A stretch of DNA of 64,000 bases. Source: an uncultured Bacteroidales bacterium (GTDB lineage Bacteria > Bacteroidota > Bacteroidia > Bacteroidales > WCHB1-69). Shown here piece after piece: positions 26,625 to 36,900 of the stretch. Position numbers and translations under genes: made by a program. The stretch covers positions 216,713-280,712 of the forward strand of contig CAJOFJ010000001.1 in NCBI GenBank assembly GCA_905233625.1, read 5' to 3'. The notes beneath the pieces were generated by a model, which was not told where the DNA came from, searched no databases, and saw only the letters and a list, made by a program, of their open reading frames with translations. Position 1 is the first letter of the stretch. Every line of letters starts with the position of its first letter.

Positions 26625-26668
26625 TTCCCCTTCTGTTAGAAGGGGTGCCCGTAGGGCGGGGTAGTGAA
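26625..26668 (+). repeat. Mini-hairpin repeat, short copy
   Basis: CCCCTTCT-GTT-AGAAGGGG (26627-26645) followed by GCCC-GTA-GGGC (26647-26657), corresponding to the last part of 14313-14428 with one stem pair inverted in orientation. From here to the promoter at 26932 I see no gene. Confidence 0.7.
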
Positions 26669-26931
26669 ATTATATAGAGGCCATCCACTAACATCGCTTC
26701 CGCATCGCATGTCGGCATGGCCTTCGCACGCAGCTTTATGGCATAAATTTTCCAAAATTTCAGTCCCTCTCTACCCTACTTCAACCTGGATCACAAAAAA
26801 TTTATAACATCTTTTTTGCAAGTTTTCACTCACTTTCATCTACTTCCTGACCCAAAAGTGTAATTTATTAAATTATTGATTTTAAGCAAATTAACTGTTA
26901 TTTTACCATTGAATTTTCAGTTCAAATGTTA

Positions 26932-26939
26932 TAACTTTG
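26932..26939 (+). promoter_or_regulatory. -7 box (TAACTTTG) for the ORF6N gene
   Basis: TAACTTTG about 31 nt before the start, with an ATTG about 20 nt upstream as a possible -33 element. Confidence 0.55.
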
Positions 26940-26970
26940 CAGGCAGTACAAACCTTAAATTTTAAATGTA

Positions 26971-27573
26971 ATGGAAAACAATTTACTTCCCGAAGTGGAA
27001 AAGAAAATCATCACCCTGCGAAATCAGCAGGTGATATTGGATTCAGACGTGGCTGATTTGTATGGTGTGGAAACCAAAGAAATCAATCAAGCAGTAAAAA
27101 ACAATCCCGAGAAATTCCCCAAAGGATACATTTTTCAACTTGAAAATCAAGAATTTAGAAATTTGCGGTCAAAAAATTTGACCACAAAATTTTCAAAAAC
27201 ACGACAACTTCCCAAAGCCTTCACCGAAAAAGGGCTTTATATGCTAGCCACTATCTTGAAGAGTCCTAAAGCGGTGGAAACAACCATCGCTATAGTGGAG
27301 GCATACGCCAAATTGAAGGAACTTTCACGGGTGATTGTGGAAGTTCCACAGAAAGAGGAAGACAGCATGGAACAAAAGGTTCTCTTACATCGCGGCGGGC
27401 AATTGGTGGAGGACATCATAAACGACATACTTCCAAAACAAAGTAGCGAAACCTCCTTCGAACTGAACCTCGCCATGTTCAAGTTCAAACATTCAGTAAA
27501 ACGGGAGAACGATGACGAAGTTCAGAAATTAAATGAAGAGGTAGCGGAGCTTAAGAAAAGAATCACCCCCTGA
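26971..27573 (+). CDS. ORF6N domain protein
   Basis: A 200-residue protein with an N-terminal ORF6N (KilA-N-related) domain (about residues 10-100: IITLRNQQVILDSDVADLYGVETKEINQAVKNNPEKF, then LPKAFTEKGLYMLATILKSPKAV) and a C-terminal helical part ending in a short coiled coil. ORF6N domains occur in phage and mobile-element proteins and are thought to bind DNA; no enzyme activity is known. Its own promoter box precedes it and its stop codon touches the right inverted repeat, so it appears to be cassette cargo. Confidence 0.85.
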   Translation: MENNLLPEVEKKIITLRNQQVILDSDVADLYGVETKEINQAVKNNPEKFPKGYIFQLENQEFRNLRSKNLTTKFSKTRQLPKAFTEKGLYMLATILKSPKAVETTIAIVEAYAKLKELSRVIVEVPQKEEDSMEQKVLLHRGGQLVEDIINDILPKQSSETSFELNLAMFKFKHSVKRENDDEVQKLNEEVAELKKRITP

Positions 27574-27741
27574 CGCTGCGTGGGTAGGCAAGGCCGATTG
27601 GCGAGGGGGACGGGCCTGTGAGGCTGCATTCCAATCGGCTTGATCTTTTGGTTCCTTTTCCATCAAGTTTTCATTGAAATATTCAAACGGACATGTGAAA
27701 TAACAGAACAAAAAATGTTCTTGTTATATAGAAGGGAAAAG
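27574..27741 (-). repeat. Right inverted repeat of the ORF6N cassette
   Basis: 168 bp inverted relative to the left repeat. The inner stem is GCCGATTGG (27593-27601) with CCAATCGGC (27631-27639): a different sequence from the left copy but equally well paired. The outer hairpin AGAACA/TGTTCT is identical. Confidence 0.85.
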
Positions 27742-27747
27742 GAACAG

Positions 27748-27880
27748 GAACCTGATGTGGAAAAGAAAATCATCACCCTGCGGAATCAGCAGGTGATTCT
27801 GGATTCAGACATAGCAGAACTGTATGCTGTGATATGCTGGCCACTATTTTGAAAAAGTCCTAACGCAGTGGAGACCACTT
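27748..27880 (+). pseudogene. Decayed second ORF6N gene
   Basis: The segment reads VEKKIITLRNQQVILDSD then IAELYAV, nearly identical to the intact gene, then jumps directly to sequence matching MLATIL of that gene, so roughly 170 bp are deleted. A one-base insertion in the following codons (GAAAAAGTCC against GAAGAGTCC) shifts the frame and gives an early stop. It has the same orientation as the intact copy and starts 7 bp after the right inverted repeat, as if a neighbouring cassette had been eroded. Confidence 0.85.
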
Positions 27881-27885
27881 TTCAA

Positions 27886-27912
27886 TAAAAAAGGCAGGTT
27901 TCCCTGCCTTTG
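27886..27912 (-). terminator. Terminator of the kor unit
   Basis: An AAAGGCAGG/CCTGCCTTT stem with T-rich flanks on both strands; on the minus strand it lies 62 bp after the korB stop. It could work in both directions. Confidence 0.8.
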
Positions 27913-27973
27913 TCTTTTACATAATCCCTTTGAGCGAAATCCACCCTATGGGAATAAGAAAGTTGATAAACAA

Positions 27974-29008
27974 CTACTCCACCTCCCAGGTGTCGCCGCT
28001 GTTCAAAAGGTCATCCATGCATTTGTATTTGCCAATGGCCATTTGTTCTTCCATCTGGTCTTCGTAAAGCTGGGTGTAAGAGGTCTTCTTCACGTTGCGG
28101 ATTACACCGAGAGCTACGGGCAGGTCACCGCTCATGCGGGCCAGCATCATGTGGATACCGGTATCCTCAGTGTCTTCATGATGGATCATAATATCATCGA
28201 TAGTGATGCCGTTTTCGCCAATGGTAACGGCTTCCAGGCAACGTCCGTTGAAACGCAGACCCTTGTTCTTCTCCTTGCCGAAAATCATGGGTTTGCCGTC
28301 CTCAAGAATGATGGTACGGTCGTCGCGTACAGCACGGTCGGTGATAGCGGCGTGAGCCTTATCGTTGAAGATCATGCAGTTCTGCAATACTTCTACCACG
28401 CTGGTGCCGTCGTGCTTGGCAGCACGGGTCATGATGTCGGTGGTCAACGGCGGCAGGCAGTCCAATGCGCGTGCATAGAAGGTGCCCTGTGCGCCCATCA
28501 CCAACTCACCCGGATTGAAGGGATAGTCAATGGTACCATAAGGAGAGGTCTTGGTCACCTGACCAAACTTCGTGGTGGGGCTGTATTGACCCTTGGTCAA
28601 ACCATAGATCTCGTTATTGAAGATAGTGATGTTCAAGTCCTGGTTACGACGTACCGCATGAATCAGGTGGTTGCCACCGATAGCCATGGAGTCGCCGTCG
28701 CCCATGCTCACCCACACGGAGAGAGCCGGATTGGCCAGTTTCACGCCCGTGGCGATAGCGCAAGCACGGCCGTGGATGCTGTGAAAACCATAGGTATCCA
28801 CATAGTAAGGAATACATGATGAGCATCCGATACCGGACACCATGCAGATGTTTTCCTTCTTGTGGTTGGTTTTCGGGAAAGTGTTCAACAATGCGGCGAG
28901 AATGGCGTGGTCACCGCAACCGGGACACCATTTCACCATTTGGTCGCTGGTAAAGTCAGCTTTTGTATATTCGCGATCCGCTTTCGGAACAAAATGTTTT
29001 TCTGCCAT
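27974..29008 (-). CDS. korB: 2-oxoacid:ferredoxin oxidoreductase, beta subunit
   Basis: A 344-residue thiamine-diphosphate subunit of a 2-oxoacid (probably 2-oxoglutarate) ferredoxin oxidoreductase, which makes acyl-CoA with reduction of ferredoxin in anaerobes. An N-terminal WCPGCGDHA motif with two cysteines and the TPP motif GDGDSMAIGGNHLIHAVRR...NN (about residues 105-135) are visible, as is IYGLTKGQYSPT. It follows korA by 34 bp. The gene is intact, in contrast to korA. Confidence 0.93.
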   Translation of the reverse strand: MAEKHFVPKADREYTKADFTSDQMVKWCPGCGDHAILAALLNTFPKTNHKKENICMVSGIGCSSCIPYYVDTYGFHSIHGRACAIATGVKLANPALSVWVSMGDGDSMAIGGNHLIHAVRRNQDLNITIFNNEIYGLTKGQYSPTTKFGQVTKTSPYGTIDYPFNPGELVMGAQGTFYARALDCLPPLTTDIMTRAAKHDGTSVVEVLQNCMIFNDKAHAAITDRAVRDDRTIILEDGKPMIFGKEKNKGLRFNGRCLEAVTIGENGITIDDIMIHHEDTEDTGIHMMLARMSGDLPVALGVIRNVKKTSYTQLYEDQMEEQMAIGKYKCMDDLLNSGDTWEVE

Positions 29009-29042
29009 AATGATCTGTAATTAAATAGTTCTTTTTTTTGAA

Positions 29043-30865
29043 TTATTTGGCAAGCAGTCTTTCGAATTCTGCCTTCAGCTCGCCCACCTCGAACGGGAGA
29101 CCCATAATCTTGTTGTATTGGGTCATCGGGCATTCGGGGAACTGGGTGCGGAGGTATCCGGCAAACTGTCCATTGTTAAGTTCGCAAACGACAATCTTCT
29201 TGTATTTTCTGAGGATGTCGCCAGTATTCTTCGGAAGCGGGCAAATATAGTTGAAGTGGGTATAGGCCACTTTCTTGCCTTCTTTGTTCATCTCTTCCAC
29301 TGCGAGAGTGAGCGCGCCTGAGGTGCCGCCCCAACCCACAACGAGGAGTTCGGCATCTGGATCGCCGATCACTTCCTGGTCGGGGATGTAGTTGGCCACG
29401 CGGTTCACCTTCTCCTGACGGTTAGCTACCATCAGAGCGTGGTTTTCGGGATCGGTGCTGAGAGGTCCGTCAGGACATTTCTCCAAGCCGCCCACACGGT
29501 GACGAAGGCCTTCCATGCCTGGCAATGCCCATTCGCGTGCGAAAGTCACGGGATCGCGACGGAAAGGTCTGTAGTTGGGATCGTTAGGTGTTGCCAAACG
29601 CGGTTTGATTTCCGGCATGTCGGCCATCTTGGGGATGCGGAACAGCTGTGAGCCGTTGCCAAGGTAACCGTCGGTAAGGAGGATGACGGGGGTCATGTGC
29701 TCCAAAGCAACTTTAGCGGCGTTGAAAGCCCAATAGAAGCAGTTGGCGCTGGAAGAAGCAGCCATCACCACTACGGGGGCTTCACCGTTACGGCCATACA
29801 GAGCCTGGTTCAGGTCGCTCTGCTCGGTCTTGGTGGGCAGACCTGTGGAAGGACCGCCACGTTGAACGTCAACGACGACGAGCGGAAGTTCCACCATCAC
29901 AGCCAAACCGAGAGCTTCGCTCTTGAGAGAAAGACCGGGACCAGAGGTAGAGGTACAAGCCAATGCGCCAGCGTAGGAAGCACCAATTGCGGAGCAGATA
30001 CCGGCGATTTCGTCTTCAGCCTGGAAGACGCGTGCACCCAAGGATTTATGTTTAGCCAATTCCACCATCACATCCGTAGCGGGGGTGATAGGATAAGAAC
30101 CTAAGAACAGTCTGCGACCGGATTTCTCGGATGCCGCCAAAAGACCCCAAGCGGTGGCTACATTACCGGTGATATTGCGGTAACGGCCCTTTTCCATCTT
30201 ATCGGCTTGTGCAATCTCGAAAATATGGGAGTGCATCACTTCCAACTTGTCGGCATATTCGTAGCCTTCCGTCAAAACGGCCTTGTTCAAAGCGACCACA
30301 TCGGGTTTCTTGGCGAACTTGCGTTCAAGGTAAGCGAATGTCTGGTCGAGTTTCTTATGAGTAGCGTAAAAAATGATACCCAGCGCGAACATGTTGCGGC
30401 AGCGGTCGGCAGTCTTCTTGTCGGCACCCTGCTCATTACCGATACGCTGAGTGAACGAAGTAACCGGAGCCTTGATGATGGTATAGGCGCGTTCCATCTC
30501 ATCGGTGAAGGGGTGGTTATTCTCGTTATAGCCTGCTTTTTCAAGCGCCTCATCGGTGAAAGTATCAATATCCACGATGACGGTGGCACCTTTTTTGGCC
30601 CACTTGAGATTTGATTTGAGAGAAGCCGGATTCATAGCGACCAGGATGTCGCATTTGTCGCCGGAACTATAGATGTGGTTACCCACATGCACCTGATAGC
30701 CAGACACACCAGCGATGGTATTGTGAGGGGCGCGGATTTCGGCTGGATAGTCGGGGAAGGTGGCGATGTCATTGCCAGTGAGGGCAGAAGCTGCATACCG
30801 TCGCCAGAGTCACCCGCAAAACGAACGACTATGTCGTCAATTTTTGTGATTTTCTCTGTTGCCAT
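29043..30865 (-). CDS. korA: 2-oxoacid:ferredoxin oxidoreductase, alpha subunit, frameshifted near the N-terminus
   Basis: The start (30865) gives MATEKITKIDDIVVRFAGDS then GDGMQL, the expected N-terminal gamma-domain motif of KorA. About 85 bp in, the frame breaks: after MQL only 11 nt precede GNDIATFPDYPAEIRAPHNT, which continues in another frame to 29043. Homologues I know have about 12 residues there, so about 25 bp appear to be missing. The rest is intact, with the fused gamma and alpha domains and the motif AEDEIAGICSAIGASYAGA. As written, a functional product requires frame correction; translation from the GTG at 30707 would lack the N-terminal motif. This may be a real mutation or a consensus error. 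Confidence 0.85.
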
Positions 30866-30923
30866 AAAAGTTGTAGTTTTTTGATATTATTAATTTAGGT
30901 AAATAGATTATGTTTTTCCAACA

Positions 30924-33900
30924 TTATTTTTCAATAACCATCTTCTTGCTCAGCACAGTATCCTCGAACTGGAGGGTATAAATATACATGCCTGCGGCAA
31001 ATGAAGAGGTGTTCAAATCGATATGATTCTCACCAAATTGAGCGTTGAGCTGTTCACTGAACAATTTCTGTCCTGTCAGGGAGAACACTTCAATCACAGC
31101 CTGGCCTGCAGTCGGTGCCAGGAAGCTGATACGGGTCTTGTCGTCAGCCGGATTAGGTATATTCTGATACAACACAAGTCCGCCCGTCTTTTCATAAGCC
31201 TCTACACCTGTAGGTGTCGCACATGGGTGAATCGTATAGAGATCATTATAAGGATTGTTATCCTGATCAAGAATGACACGCACCTTGAAATCGAAGAAGT
31301 CGGAAGTGGAGAACACCTCGAAAGCGCCGGTGAAGGTGTAATCCATACTTTCTCCAGGCATCAGATACAACCTCTCTCCTTCAACCACCGGAGCAGTCCA
31401 TGTCTCAGTGATGGAAACCACATCGTAGCCGACCTTCATCTCACCATAAATGTCGAATGACTCAACGGGAGCACGTCCTTCATTTATAATAGTAACCACA
31501 GGATGAATAGAGTCGCCATACACCACACAGGAGCCGTCTGGATCTCTGAAGTCGTATGGATATAAAATGTCAGCCACACCGATATCCGGCTTACCATGTC
31601 CGAAGTTGATATCATCAAGTGCGATATCCATCATACGGGTATGTGCCTTGGTTCTGAATCTGACCTTAGCCACCTCATCATTGTTGCTGAACATCACCGT
31701 TCTTTGCTTCCAAGATGCGTTACATGAAGTTTGAGTAGGACCAACCACGGAGTCGACTGTGACGAAAGACTTATCATCACCCGTACCCACCTGAACCAAG
31801 AGCGTTCCTGTAGCATTGTCTGCACCAAAGATATGCTCCCAGTATTCCATCTGGATGGGATAACCGTCACGATAATGCAAATCAATACAGCTGGTAGTCA
31901 GTGTCGTATAAACCGTTGTTGAAGTCTGGTTGCTCTTACCCGCAGCCACTGCAAACTGGCCCATATTATTGCTTGAATGGTCTTGTGCCGGACCTGCGTT
32001 AGGATTATTGGCCGCCGGAGCGGTCTGGATATTCCACTTATAGGCGCTGTTGGAGGAATGAACTGTCCAGAATTCTGTGAACGGAGATTCGGGATCAGTA
32101 ATAGTTTCATCAAATGTTTCCAGATGAGGCATTGCGGTATCCACAGGCAAATTGCCTACAGAGAAGCTCGTCTTCCACTCATTATTGATATCGTATTCAT
32201 CCGGCATATAAGTCAAGCTCGTGTTAACATCATAACTGCCCACCACACCAAAGTTAGCTGCCGGAATGGTATAAACCTTCGTTTCACCAGCTGCAATGGT
32301 ACCATGGCTGACCGTATGTGTATAAGAACCTTGAACAGCACCAGTAACCTCTGCCGAGAGCAACATAGGATTAGAAATGGTGAACGTCTGTGCGTTAACA
32401 CCGGTATTCTTTACATAAACCTTGATATTAGCACGATTATCGGGACAGGAGACACCTGAAGGCTGCAAGTAGCCCACCACTGCCAAGTCATTGTTGTAGG
32501 CGCCTCTGATGGTCACCATATAGTCTTCTGTTTCACCCTGTGAATAATAACCACAACCTGTATTGGCCACCGTCGAAGCGGTAGATGCCACCACTCTCAT
32601 CAAAGTAGCACCCTCCGACGCTGTTTCAGGAATGGTGATATACGCTTCGGAAGTAGCATTCTCCGGATGCTGGTTATTGAAGGTATTCGCTGTAATATTG
32701 ACAACCCTTTCGTTATTTGCGGTGGTCAAATCAAACGCACCATTTCTGTTAAAGTCAATGAAGACATACTTGAATAGTTTCGCGCCACTGTTGCCCGTGA
32801 AGGCGTTCGTAATGCTAATTGGATAGGTCTGTCCCTTTACCAATACAGCCGGAGCAACCGTTTGGGTATAATCTGTATAAGCAACGGTATCCGCTGTTCC
32901 GAATGGAGACCAACTTGCCGGGAGCGGAAGATTGTCAATACCGGCGAATGTCACATTGGCAATGCTCGGACTTGCCGCATTCTGAGCACCCGACTCACAA
33001 ACTTCTTTCATCAACATGATAGTGACAGTATCGTTACTCTGATGATTGTCGCCAGCACAAGTCACATACACTTTGAATGATTTCTGGAAATAAATTCCAG
33101 ACAAATCGGCAGGGGCGGCGAACGAATATGTCACCGTACCATTGCTCGGCACATTGATCGGGTTATTAACCGTGACAGGAGCCTGACCTTCCAGCTGATA
33201 ACTCAGGCTGTAGTTGCTGGCAACATTGCTACCATGATTAGCCAACTGAACAGTCACAGTCTCATTATTTGTATAGGCAGGATTCGGGGTAACAGGATTA
33301 TCAATGCTCACCACATCCAAGTCAACACTCGGCACAGCAGTATGCACAGTAATCATACCTCTACCTGCTGATTCGCAGGAATAGCTGATATTAAATTTGG
33401 TATTGAATCTTAAGGTTCCCTGTGACATCACATTATTTCCCGAACCCAATACAGGATTGAAATCATTGTCAGTCGAATAGTGAACCACACGTTTATTATA
33501 GGTAGAGTTTGGTACAGCTGGTATAGTTGAGGATCTGAACGCGGGGGATGTATAACCGGCTGTGGTGTTCTTACCATGATGCTCTGTCAGAAGGAGCAAA
33601 CTGTTGCCTGTATAATGGAATCCACCAGGAATCACAAATTGATACCAACCTGTCTGGTTGAACTCCAGGTTTCCATCGGCAATAACGGTTGCCCCGTTGG
33701 TCAGGTTGTTCCAATTATTCTGATACAACTGGTTCACCAAGGTGGGAGTCAGGTTCGGATAATCGCTCGCTACAAAAGTATTGTCATTCTTCAGATACAA
33801 CTTCATCGGAATCTGTCCGCTACCTGCCATATGAATATAAATGGAAACGGTGTCAATAATACCTTCTCCAAAGCCCAAATCATCTGCGGTGTACATAATG

Positions 33901-36900
33901 ATACCCACAGAATGTTCTTTTGTGAAGGTAAACGGCAACAAATTGCTGGAATTAGTTTGCGTACCCACTATGGTCTCACCAACAAACTGTGGATCCAAGA
34001 TTCTTCCGCTATAATAGAAGTATGTCGGATCAGCCATGATAGCCGGAGTAACAAAAGATGTTCCCTGGGCCAAGGCGGTTCCTCCAGTGGGCTGATCATA
34101 GAAGTAGTACTGGTTGAACACGCTTGATGTCGGGGTCACAGTTGCCGTGTTACCATATGTGGCCGTAATATTGTTTATATCGGCAGGAGTAGCAGGAGTG
34201 GCAGGTACATACAATGAGCCTGTAATCGTATCGTTGTTGCGATAAACATACATCGATGAGTTTACAGGATTGGAATATATTGTATAATTGTATATATTAT
34301 TTTGTGTGGCCGAACCCAAGGTGACCGTATTGCCAAAAGTGATATCCACAGGTTCACCTGAATAAATCGGCTGATTGATAGTATGCTGTACAGATGTAGT
34401 GGCAGCACCGGTAAAGTCAGCTTTCAATTTGAAGGTATTGGCAGGGATAGTATCTGCTGTGGACCATGTATTCGCAATACGGACATGAAGATGAGGATTG
34501 GAAACACCACACTGGAACGATACCGGTTCTACCAATTCATTGGTGCTGATATCATGCAATGGCGTAGCCACATCGATCTGATATCTCATCTTGCGAGTCA
34601 TACAGTTGGTACCAGGCGTAATACCATACACATAATAAAGCATTGTATCATACAATACCGGAGTGGTAAATGTATACGGGTTGGACTGCACCAAAACACT
34701 GTCCATGGTCGCAGCGTTCTGGTAATACCACTTAGTAACAGAAGAGTGCTGACGAGCGATTGTATAGGTATGCAGATACTCACCTCCCACTTCTATATCA
34801 TCGGGAAGCACCGCGGTCTTCTTTGAGACAAATGAACCAACCAGCGTATCATTACCACGATAAGCCGGAGTGTTAATCAAGTCTGTGATAATTGTATAAT
34901 TGAATGTCACATCGGCCGTAGGAGCTCTGAAATCGAAAGTATTGTCAAATGTCACTTCTTTTTCCTCATTGGGAGCAAAAGATTCATTTACAATCTGCGA
35001 CAAGGTTTGCACTTGCGAACCATTGACCACTTTTGCTTTCACCTCTACCGTACCAGCCGGAATGGTATTATTGATCAGGTTGCGAACCTTAACCACAATG
35101 TGCTCATCCAACAATGTACAGGAATTGGTCACTGGTGAAACAAGCTCTACTGGTTCCACGTCCCAGGTCGGCACATTGTCGGCAACAACCTGCACAGGAA
35201 CCTTTTCACTCTGACACTCTGCATCCACAAATTGGAATTTCATCACCAAACGTTTGGCGTAAGTGCTATAATTGCCTGTAAATGCTGATTCTGAATTGTT
35301 AACGCCCTTGTACAACACACAGTTGGTAGCGGAGGCGGAATTGAACTTAGGATAGGTGGTTGAGCCACTCGCCGTTGAGCAGTTGGCACCTCCACAATAC
35401 GTTTCAGTCAAAATCAAGAGGTTGCCACCTTCATATTCCATAGGAACCGGCAGGTTGAATGACACCCATCCCGTTGTATTGAACAAATAACTGCCGTCAT
35501 AAATCAGCGTAGCCTCTGCAATTTCGCTATCCCAAGTGTTTACAGGACTGGCCGATAATGAAGTCAGCTCGGTATTCATCGCATACAATCTTATCGGAAT
35601 ACCCTGTTCGCCTTCAGCTGCATTGCTAACATACAGACTGATCTGCATCAGTTTGCCACTGGCATTCAATTCATCCGCTTTGTACAACAATTTACCACGG
35701 GAGAAACCATTGGTAAACACGAATGGCTGCGTAATATTATTGGCTGTCGCGGTTGTGACAGTACCAACCTGTGGAGTATAAAAATCAGCTGGAGCGGATG
35801 CCACGTAATATGTAGTGTCATAATATACCGCCGGGGTTACAAACGGATCGCCCACATATTGCAACTCCCATGATTCATAACCGGAGTTGGTATACCAGAA
35901 ATGGGCAATACCCGTAGCGCTGCCATCGGTGGCAGTAAGACTGGCTGTTTCATGATAGTTGGCATGAACCGGACTGACAGCCGTAGGCATCGTGTATTTG
36001 CCGTATGATTCTATTGTAACATTCAATGTGTCATTAAAACGGACACGATCCGCGGCAAGCATATCAATCCAAACCGCAATATTGTAAGGAACATTCACAT
36101 TCACCTGATTGTTGGTAAAATCGTACTGCGTCGCAAAAATGTAATTTACCGTCTCATGGCTGCCAATAACCGTTGTGATAGTGGATGCCACTGGGGCGGA
36201 GCCATTGATGGTATAATATATAGGTGTTCCCGCCGGAAGATCGATGGTACCGTTATTCGCCAGTTTAACCACAATATTTTCATGGCCAAGGTCGCAGTTG
36301 GTCAGCGGGTTCACCAGCGATACAACTGCCAACTCGTATGCCATATAGCTTTCCAGCACTGCGTTGATCATTTGACGACCAACCGTAGAAGCGGTCAAAT
36401 TGCCATTGGAGAGAATATAATAAGAGGTGTCTCTCAGCGGTGCTTCCTCCTGAACGCCGAGGTAAGTACCACCATCCAACATCTCAATACCCACATACAA
36501 AGGACCACTGGTGCTGGTCAAAGCAAAGTTATTGATCTCACCTGTCACCCACTGGTTCTCCATGGCGGCAGTCACGGTCATCTCGTCTGAGCTTTCAATA
36601 ATATTTCCTGATGCATCCACAACAATAAAGCGGAAATGACGACCCACATTGCTATTATTGGCCGTATTGGTAATGAATGCCTTCACATGTGTGGCAATCA
36701 AGGTATCCACCATGTTATATCTGTTCACATAAGCTATATGGTCTGTACCACCAACTGCAATAGTAGAATAGGACACATGCTGTCCACCGGCAATGGAGTC
36801 TGTAGCATAACCCACTTCGTTAGGAGTGGTAGTCATCAACCAAGTATGTTCATTATTGTCATTGTCCATATCCTGTCCACAATACACTCTCACCACATTG

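Larger units (their letters stand above)
26427..27741. mobile_element. ORF6N gene cassette bounded by 168-bp inverted repeats
   Basis: A discrete unit of about 1.3 kb: inverted repeats at 26427-26594 and 27574-27741, similar along their whole length, with an ORF6N-domain gene between them whose stop codon directly abuts the right repeat. It sits between two housekeeping units. I see no transposase and cannot identify target-site duplications, so mobility is inferred from the architecture and the decayed second copy at its right side. It could instead be a non-autonomous element moved in trans. Confidence 0.6.

Noticed and set aside
26457..26639. Short ORF in the left inverted repeat (starts MFCYFTCPFEYFNEN)
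   Set aside because: The same peptide arises on the other strand from the right repeat; it is a by-product of the repeat sequence.
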